A stretch of DNA of 50,070 nt from Oscillospiraceae bacterium (GCA_017461245.1 JAFTYW010000010.1:1-50070), one strand, 5' to 3'; positions 1 to 8,265 are shown, counted from the stretch's first letter. Made by a program: numbers and translations. Notes: generated from the sequence alone by a model not told the origin.

Positions 1-2
1 CT

Positions 3-125
3 GCAGAAGTAAACAAAGCAGCGATGACCTTACTCAAAGAAATTACAAAAGAAATAATCTTACCGAGAAAGGAGGATACCCGTCGATGGCAACCACAGGT
101 TTCTGGCCCGTTAGAGGACGATTAA
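3..125 (+). CDS. C-terminal fragment of a possible relaxosome accessory protein (MobC-like)
   Basis: An open frame enters from the left edge and ends at TAA 123-125, overlapping the relaxase start by 40 bases in another frame. The visible 40 residues begin AEVNKAAMTLLKEITKEI and end in a polar tail. Small MobC-type proteins that nick or melt oriT with the relaxase are usually encoded just upstream of relaxases, and the overlap suggests translational coupling. The fragment is too short for a family assignment, and it could also be a chance open frame. Confidence 0.35.
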   Translation, partial: AEVNKAAMTLLKEITKEIILPRKEDTRRWQPQVSGPLEDD

Positions 126-1459
126 AGGAAGTGATTGACTACGCCAACAATCCTGACAAAACCACCGCCAAAGAATATCTTGATGAAGATTTATATACCG
201 CTATCCGCTATGTGGAGAATGACGATAAAACCGACCAAACAATGTTTGTATCGGGTATCAACTGTTCCAAGCATAACGCCTATAACGAAATGATTGCTGT
301 TAAGCGCCGTTTCGGTGAGCGTGGCAAAAATATCGCTTATCACGGGTTTCAGAGTTTTGCTCCTGGTGAGGTTACTCCTGAAGAAGCACACAGCATAGGA
401 AAGGAAACCGCCCGAAAAATGTGGGGCGCAAAATATCAGGTTGTTGTTACTACCCATCTCAACACCGACAATATCCACAATCACTTTGTAGTCAATAGCG
501 TTTCCTTTAAGACGGGCAAAAAGTTCCGTAACGGTATCGGGGATCGTCTTGAGCTTCGCAAGATCTCCGATGCTATTTGCGCCGAACGAAACAAATTGGT
601 TATTCAAGGCAACAAGTTTTACAGCAACAAAAAAGCGTATTGGGTTGAAAAATCCGGCAAGCTCACACACCGAGATATGCTACGAAAAGACGTGGACGAG
701 GCATTATCACAAAGCTGCTCGTTTAGGGAAATTGAATATTACCTTAAAACACTTGGCTACAAATTTGAACGTGACTTTTATTATGACCACCCATCTGTGT
801 ATGCAGAAGGGTGGAAACGTGCTGTCCGTATCAGTAGTCTTGGTGAAAAATATTCTAAGGAAAATATTCATAAACGGTGCATTGAGAATCAGCGCAAACC
901 CGATCTCTATACCTTTGTGACACCGGCTTGGAAAAGACGACCGCTTCTTGTGCTTGAAAGAGATAAGTATATTTCGGGATGGGATGACACGATTATTGTG
1001 TTATTCGAACTCTTTATTGAACTTCTTAAAATCTGCATCGTAGGCAACACCCATGAATACGATAATCGCCCCGTATCTCCGATGATGCGAGCAGAAATGC
1101 GAAAGTTGGATCGGTATATTGAGGAATACAATTTGCTTTGCGACAACAATCTCAACTCCCCGAAAAAACTGTTAGATTTCCAAGAAAACTTATCCTTCCG
1201 CATTTCCGAATTGGAGCAGGAACGTTATGCACTACGCTTAAAACTTCGCCGTGTAAAAACACCCGAAGAAGATACGGCACTTAAAGAACAATGCAAGGAG
1301 ATAACCAAGAAAATTACTCCCTTGCGAAAGGAATATAAAATTGCTATGCGCATTGAGGAACACATTCCGAAAATCAAGGCACTACTTGATGCCGAACGCA
1401 ATATCGAAATGAAACGAAATAATTTAAATAAGAATAAAGAAAGAGGTAAAGAACGATGA
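86..1459 (+). CDS. MOB-family relaxase (mobilization nuclease)
   Basis: Nicks the origin of transfer and carries the strand to the recipient during conjugative mobilization. The 457-residue protein has a relaxase domain in its first ~200 residues. It contains an HUH-type metal site, TTHLNTDNIHNHF, with His124, His131 and His133, and Asp128 nearby. Tyr19 (in VIDYANN) is a candidate catalytic tyrosine. The C-terminal third (from ~340) is charged and helical, likely coiled coil. The start at 86 is supported by an AAAGGAGGA ribosome binding site. The frame is open upstream to the window edge, so a longer form cannot be excluded. The stop overlaps the start of the next gene by 4 bases (ATGA), indicating an operon. 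The substrate oriT is not identified. Confidence 0.85.
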   Translation: MATTGFWPVRGRLKEVIDYANNPDKTTAKEYLDEDLYTAIRYVENDDKTDQTMFVSGINCSKHNAYNEMIAVKRRFGERGKNIAYHGFQSFAPGEVTPEEAHSIGKETARKMWGAKYQVVVTTHLNTDNIHNHFVVNSVSFKTGKKFRNGIGDRLELRKISDAICAERNKLVIQGNKFYSNKKAYWVEKSGKLTHRDMLRKDVDEALSQSCSFREIEYYLKTLGYKFERDFYYDHPSVYAEGWKRAVRISSLGEKYSKENIHKRCIENQRKPDLYTFVTPAWKRRPLLVLERDKYISGWDDTIIVLFELFIELLKICIVGNTHEYDNRPVSPMMRAEMRKLDRYIEEYNLLCDNNLNSPKKLLDFQENLSFRISELEQERYALRLKLRRVKTPEEDTALKEQCKEITKKITPLRKEYKIAMRIEEHIPKIKALLDAERNIEMKRNNLNKNKERGKER

Positions 1460-2307
1460 AAAGTACCAAAAAAATTATATCTATTGATAAATTACACGCA
1501 TTTGAAAACCACCCCTACAAAGTTCAGGATAACGAGGAAATGGAAGCCCTTGCCGAAAGCATTAAAACACACGGCATTGTTTCTCCCGTTATTGTTCGAC
1601 CACTTGAAAATACCACAGATGAATATGAGATCATATCCGGTCACAGACGGGTTATGGCAAGCAGAAAGGCAGGGATTACCGAAATCCCTGCCTTAATTGT
1701 TCCGCTTGACCGTGATGCGGCGGCGATTGTGCTTGTGGATAGCAACCTCCACCGAGAGCATATTCTACCGAGCGAAAAAGCCTTCGCTTACAAGATGAAA
1801 GCCGAAGCATTGGAACATCAGGGATGGAGGTCTGACCTAACTTCGTGCCAAGTTGGCACGAAGTTAAGGACGGACGAACAAATTGCCGCTGATGCCAATG
1901 AAAGCGCACGGCAAATTCAACGCTATATCCGCCTTACCAATCTCATCCCCGAAATTTTGCAATATGTGGATGACGGTCGTATTTCATTCACTCCCGCCGT
2001 CGAGCTTTCCTATCTCAACGAACAGGAACAGCAAGACCTATTAGAGCAGATTGAGCAAAGCGATTGCACCCCGTCACTTTCGCAGGCTTGCCGCTTTAAA
2101 AAGATAAGCCAAGGCGAAGGTCTTACACCCGAAGTGATTGCGGAAATTATGGAGGAAGAAAAAGCGAACCAAAAGGAACGAGTCAAGATTCCTACCGAAA
2201 AACTCCGCAAGTATTTCCCAAAGAATTACACAGTTCAGCAAATCGAAGATGAAATTATAAAACTTTGTGAAAAGAATTACCGAATGAAACAAAGGGATGC
2301 GAGGTGA
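1456..2307 (+). CDS. ParB/RepB/Spo0J-family DNA-binding protein
   Basis: A 283-residue ParB-like protein. Residues ~5-100 form the ParB nuclease/CTPase-like domain, with EIISGHRRVMASR and LVDSNLHREHILPSEKAFAY. Residues ~130-180 form a helix-turn-helix region (DEQIAADANESARQIQRYI). Such proteins on integrative elements are thought to help maintain the excised circle or regulate transfer. No parA lies beside it in the window. The gene overlaps the relaxase stop by 4 bases and is followed 4 bases later by the TnpW-like gene. A 29-bp near-perfect palindrome lies inside the coding sequence at 1838-1866 and encodes the TSCQVGTKL stretch between the two domains. Confidence 0.85.
   Translation: MKSTKKIISIDKLHAFENHPYKVQDNEEMEALAESIKTHGIVSPVIVRPLENTTDEYEIISGHRRVMASRKAGITEIPALIVPLDRDAAAIVLVDSNLHREHILPSEKAFAYKMKAEALEHQGWRSDLTSCQVGTKLRTDEQIAADANESARQIQRYIRLTNLIPEILQYVDDGRISFTPAVELSYLNEQEQQDLLEQIEQSDCTPSLSQACRFKKISQGEGLTPEVIAEIMEEEKANQKERVKIPTEKLRKYFPKNYTVQQIEDEIIKLCEKNYRMKQRDAR
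1838..1866. repeat. 29-bp palindrome inside the ParB-like gene
   Basis: Left arm TAACTTCGTGCCAA (1838-1851), one central G (1852), right arm TTGGCACGAAGTTA (1853-1866). All 14 base pairs match. If one base is bulged, the outer CC (1836-1837) and GG (1868-1869) also pair. The DNA could be a dimeric protein binding site, or the RNA a stable hairpin within the messenger. Confidence 0.9.
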
Positions 2308-2311
2308 TTGT

Positions 2312-2590
2312 ATGAAAAAAGTTGATGTTATTAGAAATACGAAAAACGTAAGCGTTATACTGCCTGACCCCATTGATGAAAATGAACCGATTTCTCTTGT
2401 GGATCACGTTCTTCCTCGAAATAAAGAACGCATCCTTGACTACAGTAAGGTGCGCCGCTTTGGTGAAGAAACCTTTGAAACAAAGATCGGCGGGACAACC
2501 TATGCGGTTTCCACACATTTCAACCCAAATGGCAGACAGTGTGTATTGGAACAGTTTAAACAACTGATTCTATCCGAAAATTTGATTTAA
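2312..2590 (+). CDS. Small TnpW-like element protein
   Basis: A 92-residue protein starting at ATG 2312, chosen over the in-frame ATG at 2297 because GAGGTG lies about 8 bases upstream. The C-terminal half, ETFETKIGGTTYAVSTHF followed by a short helix, resembles the small TnpW-type proteins often encoded beside serine recombinases on clostridial transposons and conjugative elements. The function of that family is not established. The N-terminal half (VIRNTKNVSVILPDP...) has no recognisable motif. It lies 4 bases after the ParB-like gene and likely shares its transcript. Confidence 0.6.
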   Translation: MKKVDVIRNTKNVSVILPDPIDENEPISLVDHVLPRNKERILDYSKVRRFGEETFETKIGGTTYAVSTHFNPNGRQCVLEQFKQLILSENLI

Positions 2591-2609
2591 TTTCCGCACA
2601 ATGGAAAAA

Positions 2610-2660
2610 GACAATCGGGTGTAGTAAAGTTATAACAGGCTTTAGCCTCACCCGGTTGTC
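2610..2660 (+). promoter_or_regulatory. Leader stem-loop before the serine recombinase
   Basis: Arms GACAATCGGGTG (2610-2621) and CACCCGGTTGTC (2649-2660) form a 12-bp stem with one G-U pair. The 27-base loop contains a smaller AGGC/GCCT hairpin. The stem ends directly before the recombinase ribosome binding site (GGAAAGGAG), so folding could limit translation, or the DNA could be a regulator site. No T-run follows, so it is not a classic terminator. Confidence 0.55.
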
Positions 2661-2678
2661 GGAAAGGAGAAATAATTA

Positions 2679-4421
2679 ATGACAACCGTAAACAAAATTA
2701 AGGTGCAAAACGATAAAAATATAGAAGAACTCATCACCGCTCTTTATTGCCGTTTATCCGTAGAAGACATTAAAGATGAGGACGGCAAGAAGAAAAAGAA
2801 AGAGAAAGAGGATGAGTCTAATAGTATCAGTAACCAAAAGCAGATTTTACTTGATTATTGCAAAAAACACGGCTATACAAATACAATGTTCTTCGTTGAT
2901 GATGGCATATCCGGCACAAGCTTTGATCGAAACGATTTTAATCGTATGCAACGAATGGTGGAAGAAGGCAAGATTTGCAGAATCATTGTAAAAGACCTAT
3001 CCCGATTTGGTCGTGAACAAGTCGAAGCGGGCAGACTTACTCAAATCGTATATCCGTCGCTTGGTGTTACGTTTATTTCTATTCAGGAGAATATAAACAG
3101 TTCAACGGGCGAAGGAATGGAAATGCTTCCGTTTTATAATATATTTAATGAATGGTATGCGGCACAGACTTCGAAGAAAATTCGTGCAGTATGGCAGTCT
3201 AAAGCAGATAACGGTAAGCGTGTTTCTCCCGTGGTTCCTTATGGTTATAAGAAAGATGAAACCGATAAGGAGAAATGGTTAATCGATGAACCTGCGGCAG
3301 AAATCGTAAAGAAGATCTATAGCCTTTGCTTGGCGGGCAGAGGCCCTTTGCAAATAGCCAAACAATTAGAGCGTGAAAAGGTGCTTGTTCCTACGGCGTA
3401 TTTCGAATCGGTAGGTAGAAAAACTCGAAATGCAACGCCCCTTGATCCGTATGCGTGGCATCCAAGTGCCGTTGTGGGTATTTTGGAAAACCGACAGTAT
3501 ACGGGATGTGCCGTAAACTTCAAGACTACGACAGTAAGTTATAAGGTACACACGAGAATCATCAATCCCGTTGAAGATTACCAAATCATTCCCAATATGC
3601 AGGAACCAATAATCAACGAGGATATATGGTTAAGGGTACAAGAATTGAGAAAAAACCGCCGCAGGAATACTGCGACGGGAAGAACAAGTTTATTTTCGGG
3701 ATTGGTTTACTGTCCCGATTGTGGTTCTAAACTTCATTTTTGTGCATCAAAGAGTTTGCGCCGAGATCAAGAATTCTTCCGTTGTGCAAACTACAAGGAC
3801 GGCAGAGGCAGTTGTAAGATTCACTTTATTCGTGATGTCGCTCTTGAAAAAGTGGTTTTTGAAGCCGTTAGAAATTTAGCCGATTTTGTAAAATGCCACG
3901 AGCCTGTGTTTTTGTATATGCTCGCAAAGAAAAACGATGCGATGCGCCAACAAGAACGCAAAAGGTTTGAACGAGTAATTGAACGAGGTACTCGCCGTAT
4001 ATCTGAGATTGATAAACTAATCGAGGCTGCTTTTGAAAGAAATGTTCTTGGAAAATTAGAAGATGACCGCTACGAGCGTATGGTGAAAAACTATGCTCAA
4101 GAGCAAAGGGAATTGATTGCAGAGGTTCAAGAAAGCAAGGTTGTTTTGCAAAAAGCCGAGCAACAAGTTGTTGATTTGCGATTGCTGCTTCGCACGTTGA
4201 GAGAACTGACAGAAGTAAAAGAACTCACACCTACACTTGTGAACTCGTTGATTGAACGCATTGAGGTTCACAACAACGATAAGTCAAGCGGCCATTGCTA
4301 TGTGAAGGTGGATATTTATTTTACCGCTGCCGGAATGATAGATATTCCTACCGAAGAAGAAATCCTTGCTATGATGGAAGAAATACAGGAAAACCCGCAG
4401 GAATTCCGCTATGTAGCATAA
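2679..4421 (+). CDS. Large serine recombinase (site-specific integrase)
   Basis: Catalyses integration and excision of the element by serine-linked strand exchange. The 580-residue length fits the large serine recombinase family. The order is: resolvase catalytic domain (~18-165) with likely nucleophile Ser27 in YCRLS and the conserved DDGISGTSFDR and KDLSRFGRE motifs; recombinase domain (~180-300); zinc ribbon (CPDCGSKL near 345, then FRCANYKDGRGSC); and a long coiled coil (~395-500). A lysine/glutamate-rich insertion (KKKKKEKEDE) at ~37-48 sits just after the catalytic strand. The start is set by GGAAAGGAG and ATG 2679. The gene is separated from the TnpW-like gene by an 88-bp leader with a stem-loop, which may give it separate control. 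It is the last gene of the element, next to the presumed attachment junction. Confidence 0.93.
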   Translation: MTTVNKIKVQNDKNIEELITALYCRLSVEDIKDEDGKKKKKEKEDESNSISNQKQILLDYCKKHGYTNTMFFVDDGISGTSFDRNDFNRMQRMVEEGKICRIIVKDLSRFGREQVEAGRLTQIVYPSLGVTFISIQENINSSTGEGMEMLPFYNIFNEWYAAQTSKKIRAVWQSKADNGKRVSPVVPYGYKKDETDKEKWLIDEPAAEIVKKIYSLCLAGRGPLQIAKQLEREKVLVPTAYFESVGRKTRNATPLDPYAWHPSAVVGILENRQYTGCAVNFKTTTVSYKVHTRIINPVEDYQIIPNMQEPIINEDIWLRVQELRKNRRRNTATGRTSLFSGLVYCPDCGSKLHFCASKSLRRDQEFFRCANYKDGRGSCKIHFIRDVALEKVVFEAVRNLADFVKCHEPVFLYMLAKKNDAMRQQERKRFERVIERGTRRISEIDKLIEAAFERNVLGKLEDDRYERMVKNYAQEQRELIAEVQESKVVLQKAEQQVVDLRLLLRTLRELTEVKELTPTLVNSLIERIEVHNNDKSSGHCYVKVDIYFTAAGMIDIPTEEEILAMMEEIQENPQEFRYVA

Positions 4422-4430
4422 AATAGGAAA

Positions 4431-4462
4431 ACGGTGTAACCCCATTTTTAGGGTTACACCGT
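4431..4462. terminator. Strong 12-bp hairpin after the recombinase
   Basis: ACGGTGTAACCC (4431-4442) pairs perfectly with GGGTTACACCGT (4451-4462) around an 8-base loop. It begins 9 bases after the recombinase stop. It lacks a proper T-run on the plus strand, so it may be a weak terminator, or an inverted repeat at the element end. It also lies downstream of the glycoside hydrolase gene on the other strand. Confidence 0.6.
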
Positions 4463-4523
4463 ATCCTACATAAATTACTTCCTTATGACGCCGTGGCATT
4501 AGCGGGGTTTGTTTTTTAGGTGG

Positions 4524-6683
4524 TTAAATTAGTGAAAAGGTGTCGCAAATTGTGGTAATTCCGTTAGAGATCATTATATCAAACTCGCCGTTTTCGGAAA
4601 CAAATTGCATTTGTTGATTATAAAAACGCAACATTTCTTCACTAATTTCAAATGAAATGACCTGCTTTTCTCCAGCTTTAAGAAAAATCTTTTTAAAGCC
4701 TTTCAGCTCTTTAACAGGGCGTGAAACAGAGGCGAATTTATCCCTCAAATAAAGCTCGACTACTTCTTTTCCGTCATATTTTCCGTAGTTTTCAACCTCT
4801 ACAGAAGCAGTGATCTTTTCGTTTCTTGACATTGTTTTTTTGCTAAGCTTTAGGTTTGAAAGCTTAAATTCGCTATAAGATAGTCCAAACCCAAAAGGAT
4901 AAAGAGGCTCGTTTTTCACATCGTTGTACATGCTTGTGAAAGGCATTTTGCTCGGGTGAGAGGGAAGCTCGTCGCCGCTCTTTTTGGGCCTGCCTGTCGA
5001 TAAGTGATTGTAGTATATAGGCAACTGTGCGGTGCTGTAAGGGAAGCTCATTGAAAGCTTGCCGCAGGGGTTAGCCTTGCCATATAAAAGATTTGCAATG
5101 GCGTTGCCGCCCTCGGTTCCCGGTTGCCAAACGAGCAAAATACCGTCGCAAAGCTGATCCAAAAGCTCGAGTTCAAGCGGCCTGCCGGTATAAACAACAG
5201 CGATTACAGGCTTGTTAAGTTGTTTTGCCACCTCGACCAAACGAAGATGGGTCTTGGGCAAAACGATTTTTGCTCGGCTTCTGCCTTCGCCCGAATACAT
5301 TTGGTGCTCGCCGATCGCCAAAACTATTTTATCGGCTTTTTTCATCTTTTTCAGCGCATCTTTAAAGCCGATTTCATCTGTGTCCTCGACAATAAAGGAA
5401 CAAGCAGTATCCATATAAACATTTCGTTTGTAGGTGTGCTTTAAAATGCCGTCATAGAGCGTGACGGTGTCTTTGTATGCCCCTAAGCTTTTCCAATGCC
5501 CAAGTGTTTCAGTCGTGTTGCCAAATGGACCTATCAGTGCGATTTTTTCATCTTTGGAGAGAGGGAGAGTGCCGTTGTTTTTTAGCAGAACACAACTTTC
5601 CTCTGCAGCTCTTCTTGCGATCTCTCGGTGCTTCTTGGAGCAGAATAGCCTTTTCTCGTCCTCCTCACTTGCTTTAGAGTAAGGATTCTTAAACAGTCAA
5701 AGCTTTTCTTTTAGCTTTAAAACACGCATAACCATCCTGTCAATTTGCTCTATGGTTATTTTTCCTTCTTCTAAAAGCTCCTTTGCATACTTTAAATACG
5801 TAACCGACATCATTTCAATGTCAACGCCGCATCCTATGGCCTTTTCTGCGGCATCTTTTTCGTTTTCGCAGTAGCCGTGTTCGATAAGTTCGCCGATAGC
5901 GTTGTAATCGCTTATGAGTACACCGTCAAATTTGTATTCATCACGCAGAATATCATTCAGTAGCCAACTGTTTGCGGTTGCGGGAATTCCGTTTATGGTG
6001 TTAAAGGCGCTCATTACCATTTCGGCGCCCGCATCAATAGAAGCCTTGTAGGCAGGCAGATAATATTCTCTTAAACTGCGTTCGCTCATATCAACGCAGT
6101 TGTAATCTCTTCCTGCCTCAACAGCGCCGTATGCCGCAAAATGCTTTATGCAGACCGCAACACCTTGTCCCTTGTACTTTTTGTGAAAACCGTCTGTAAA
6201 GCTTTTTGCTAAAACGCTGTTTAAATACGGGTCCTCGCCCGTTGATTCCATAACTCTGCCCCAGCGCGCATCGCGCACTAGGTCAAGCATAGGCGCAAAT
6301 GTAACGTGGACACCGCTGGCAATAGATTCTCTTGCCGCCATCTCACAGCATTCTTTTAACAGATCGGGATCAAAGCTTGCTCCCATACCGAGCGGAATGG
6401 GGTATATTGTTTTTTGACCGTTAACAACGTTTTGCATAAAAAGAAGAGGGATCTTTTTCTCACTATTCTCAATATAACTTTTTTGAGCCGCAATCATTTC
6501 TTTTGCACCATTAAAGCTCAAGACGCTGCCACTTCGGTAGATGTCCTCTTTGGTTATTCCAAACTGCTTGTCGGGACCTGTGAGTTCTGCAGCAGTTTTA
6601 ATAATCATTCTTGTGTGTGGCTGAAAAAGTTGTCCCAGTTTTTCTTCAAGCGTCAAAGAATTAAGTAACTTTTGCAGGTCCAT
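4524..6683 (-). pseudogene. Family 3 glycoside hydrolase (beta-glucosidase-like) interrupted by an in-frame TGA
   Basis: Two open frames (6683-5697 and the stretch ending at 4524) are in the same phase and would make one 719-residue GH3 protein. The N-terminal barrel (residues 1-328) carries KHFAAYGAVEAGRDYN and the nucleophile motif GVLISDYN (Asp near 260). The C-terminal half has the alpha/beta domain (EIARRAAEESCVLLKNNGTL, KIALIGPFG, GEHQMYSGEGRSR) and the fibronectin III-like end (PLYPFGFGLSYSEF, RPVKELKGFKKI). Codon 329 is TGA, within KEKL-stop-LFKNPY, where the family normally has glycine (LGLF.NPY). A GGA-to-TGA change explains it. No other frameshift is seen, so the lesion is recent, a sequencing error, or read through. 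The start has a GGAGG site. The gene follows the PAP2 gene on the same strand, 36 bases apart. Substrate unknown; beta-linked glucose or xylose is typical. Confidence 0.85.
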
Positions 6684-6719
6684 AATTATTCCTCCGAGCT
6701 AATCAAGAACGATACGGTT

Positions 6720-7643
6720 TTATTTTTTACCTTTTGAAAGGCGGTTAAACAGCGGGAAGGTAAGCGGCCAGACACAGCCCGCAAATGCGGTGAGCAGGAA
6801 ATAACGAAGCCCGTCTGCAAAGTGGTTTTCGCCGAGAAGCATATAAAGAGGCGCTTTTAATCCAGATTTGATTGCGAGGATGGGCAAAATGCCAATAACA
6901 AGCTTTAAAATCTGCACCCACCACACTGATTTGGTGTCAAAATGAGTGTAGTTAGTGTCAATTTCGTATGTCAGCCAAATGCCAAGAATACATCCGAGCA
7001 TTGTGTATGCGTTCTTGCCTGCGCTTTCAAGGTTGTGCGCATCGGTGTCGGCGGGGAAGTTGTAGAAGGTCATAAATAAAAGAAATGCAACTGCAAAAGC
7101 AGTAATACAAGCAAAGAAGATGCGCATATTCTTTTTGCTTGAAAATGCCTTGTCAAAAACGGGGTAGAATCCGAAAATCAGAGCTACGGCAAGCAGAGCT
7201 GAAACCAAAACGTCAGCAGGTGTGTGTACCCCAAGGTACATTCTTGAAAAACCGATAAGAACACAAACAATAATGCAAATGATACGAATTGCGGCGTTTT
7301 TGTTAAAACGGGCAATGCCGCCGAATATTCCAACGCCTGCCTGAGTGTGTCCGCTTGGGAAGGAATATCCCGTTGCGGCATCCCTGGCGCTTTCAACGAT
7401 TGTAAAACTGTCGTCCTTTACCCAAGGGCGAGGGATTCTGAAGATCATCTTTAAAAACTGATTAAGTACAGTGCCTACCAAGCCGATAGAGAGCAGGTAA
7501 TATCCCTCTTTTTTGTTGATGCACCAGAAAAACAGCAAACCGACTAAGATTATAACTGTTTCCTCACCAAGCTGGGTTATGGTTGAGAAAAAAGTATCTA
7601 AAAAGGGAGTGCGTATGTCTTCAAGTAAGCGTAAAAATTCCAT
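6720..7643 (-). CDS. PAP2-family membrane phosphatase
   Basis: A 307-residue integral membrane protein of the type 2 phosphatidic acid phosphatase family, which dephosphorylates lipid phosphates such as undecaprenyl pyrophosphate or phosphatidate at the membrane. All three signature motifs are present: K65 to P73 (KMIFRIPRP), PSGH at 96-99, and SRMYLGVHTPAD. About seven hydrophobic segments follow the domain and extend to the C-terminus. The start at 7643 is chosen because AAGGAG lies just upstream; a frame extension to 7772 lacks a site and crosses the divergent promoters. It is probably co-transcribed with the downstream glycoside hydrolase. The exact lipid substrate cannot be read from the sequence. 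Confidence 0.85.
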   Translation of the reverse strand: MEFLRLLEDIRTPFLDTFFSTITQLGEETVIILVGLLFFWCINKKEGYYLLSIGLVGTVLNQFLKMIFRIPRPWVKDDSFTIVESARDAATGYSFPSGHTQAGVGIFGGIARFNKNAAIRIICIIVCVLIGFSRMYLGVHTPADVLVSALLAVALIFGFYPVFDKAFSSKKNMRIFFACITAFAVAFLLFMTFYNFPADTDAHNLESAGKNAYTMLGCILGIWLTYEIDTNYTHFDTKSVWWVQILKLVIGILPILAIKSGLKAPLYMLLGENHFADGLRYFLLTAFAGCVWPLTFPLFNRLSKGKK

Positions 7644-7695
7644 TTTTCTGCTCCTTTTTTGTTTGTTATAAGGATTATAGCATATTGATGCCGTA

Positions 7696-7724
7696 ATTAA
7701 CATATTTTTTTGAAAATTTGTCAA
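7696..7724 (-). promoter_or_regulatory. Sigma-A promoter for the PAP2 gene
   Basis: On the minus strand, TTGACA (7724-7719) and GTTAAT (7701-7696) are separated by 17 bp, about 50 bp before the PAP2 start. The -35 box is perfect and the -10 box matches at four of six positions. A second -10-like TATAAT lies nearer the gene without a good -35. Confidence 0.55.
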
Positions 7725-7731
7725 AAAACAT

Positions 7732-7760
7732 TTTACAAAAAGATGAAAATGTGTTATAGT
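7732..7760 (+). promoter_or_regulatory. Sigma-A promoter for the zinc-ribbon protein gene
   Basis: TTTACA (7732-7737), a 17-bp spacer and TATAGT (7755-7760), 28 bp before the start codon. Its -35 box is only 7 bp from the -35 box of the divergent PAP2 promoter, so the two are back to back. Confidence 0.7.
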
Positions 7761-7788
7761 GTAAAAAAACAACCAGGAGGTTTTTGAT

Positions 7789-8259
7789 ATGGCTTTTTGT
7801 ACAAAATGTGGCGCCGAGCTTGAAGAAGGCGCAAAGTTCTGTGCGCTTTGCGGAGAGGCAACTGAGGCTCAGAGCACCGCTGATTCTGTAGCTGAAACTG
7901 TAAAAGAAAAATTTAACGAGTTTAACAATACTGCAGATACAACAAATGAATATGATCCTGCGGATATTGAAAATAACAAGGTTATGGCAGTTCTTGCTTA
8001 TTTTGGACTTTTGCTTCTCGTTCCTTTGCTTGCAGCAAAAGATTCTAAATATGCCCGTTTCCACACAAATCAAGGCTTGGTTCTTTTCCTTGCTGAAATT
8101 GTATCAAGCGTTGTTGGTTTAGTTCCTCTTATTGGAGGTATCCTTTCGGGAATTTGTTCAATTTTCCTGCTTGTTGTTGCGATTATTGGAATTGTCAATG
8201 CCGCAACAGGAAAGGCAAAAGAGCTTCCCCTTATCGGCAAAATCTCGCTTATTAAATAA
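7789..8259 (+). CDS. Zinc-ribbon membrane protein (DUF4870-like)
   Basis: A 156-residue protein with an N-terminal zinc ribbon (CTKCGAELEEGAKFCALCG, two CxxC pairs at residues 4-22), a polar linker to ~60, and then a membrane domain with about three hydrophobic helices (AVLAYFGLLLLVPLLAA, LVLFLAEIVSSVVGLVPLIG, IFLLVVAIIGIVNAATG). The membrane part resembles DUF4870/Tic20-like small membrane proteins of unknown function. The ribbon would face the cytoplasm. It has its own promoter and terminator, so it is monocistronic, with a strong AGGAGG ribosome binding site. Confidence 0.7.
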   Translation: MAFCTKCGAELEEGAKFCALCGEATEAQSTADSVAETVKEKFNEFNNTADTTNEYDPADIENNKVMAVLAYFGLLLLVPLLAAKDSKYARFHTNQGLVLFLAEIVSSVVGLVPLIGGILSGICSIFLLVVAIIGIVNAATGKAKELPLIGKISLIK

Positions 8260-8265
8260 GTACAT

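Larger units (their letters stand above)
1..4523. mobile_element. Right-hand end of an integrative mobilizable element
   Basis: A relaxase, a ParB-like protein, a TnpW-like small protein and a large serine recombinase lie in one direction and end at a strong hairpin, after which ordinary chromosomal genes begin. This set is typical of integrative conjugative or mobilizable elements of Clostridia that use a serine integrase. The left end lies outside the window, so size, cargo and attachment sites cannot be read. The right boundary must lie between the recombinase stop (4421) and the end of the glycoside hydrolase gene (4524), because that gene's C-terminal reading frame appears complete. No long direct repeat marks the junction, as expected for serine integrases, which leave only a very short shared core. 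Confidence 0.75.

Noticed and set aside
5697-5699. TGA as selenocysteine or a genome-wide glycine codon
   Set aside because: The family has glycine, not cysteine, at this site, and TGA ends several intact genes here (lspA, yggS, spoIIIAF), so general recoding is not supported.
5697-6683. A complete one-domain NagZ-type enzyme
   Set aside because: It has the two-domain beta-glucosidase signature (KHFAAYGAVEAGRDYN) rather than the NagZ His/Asp loop, and the missing domain follows in frame.
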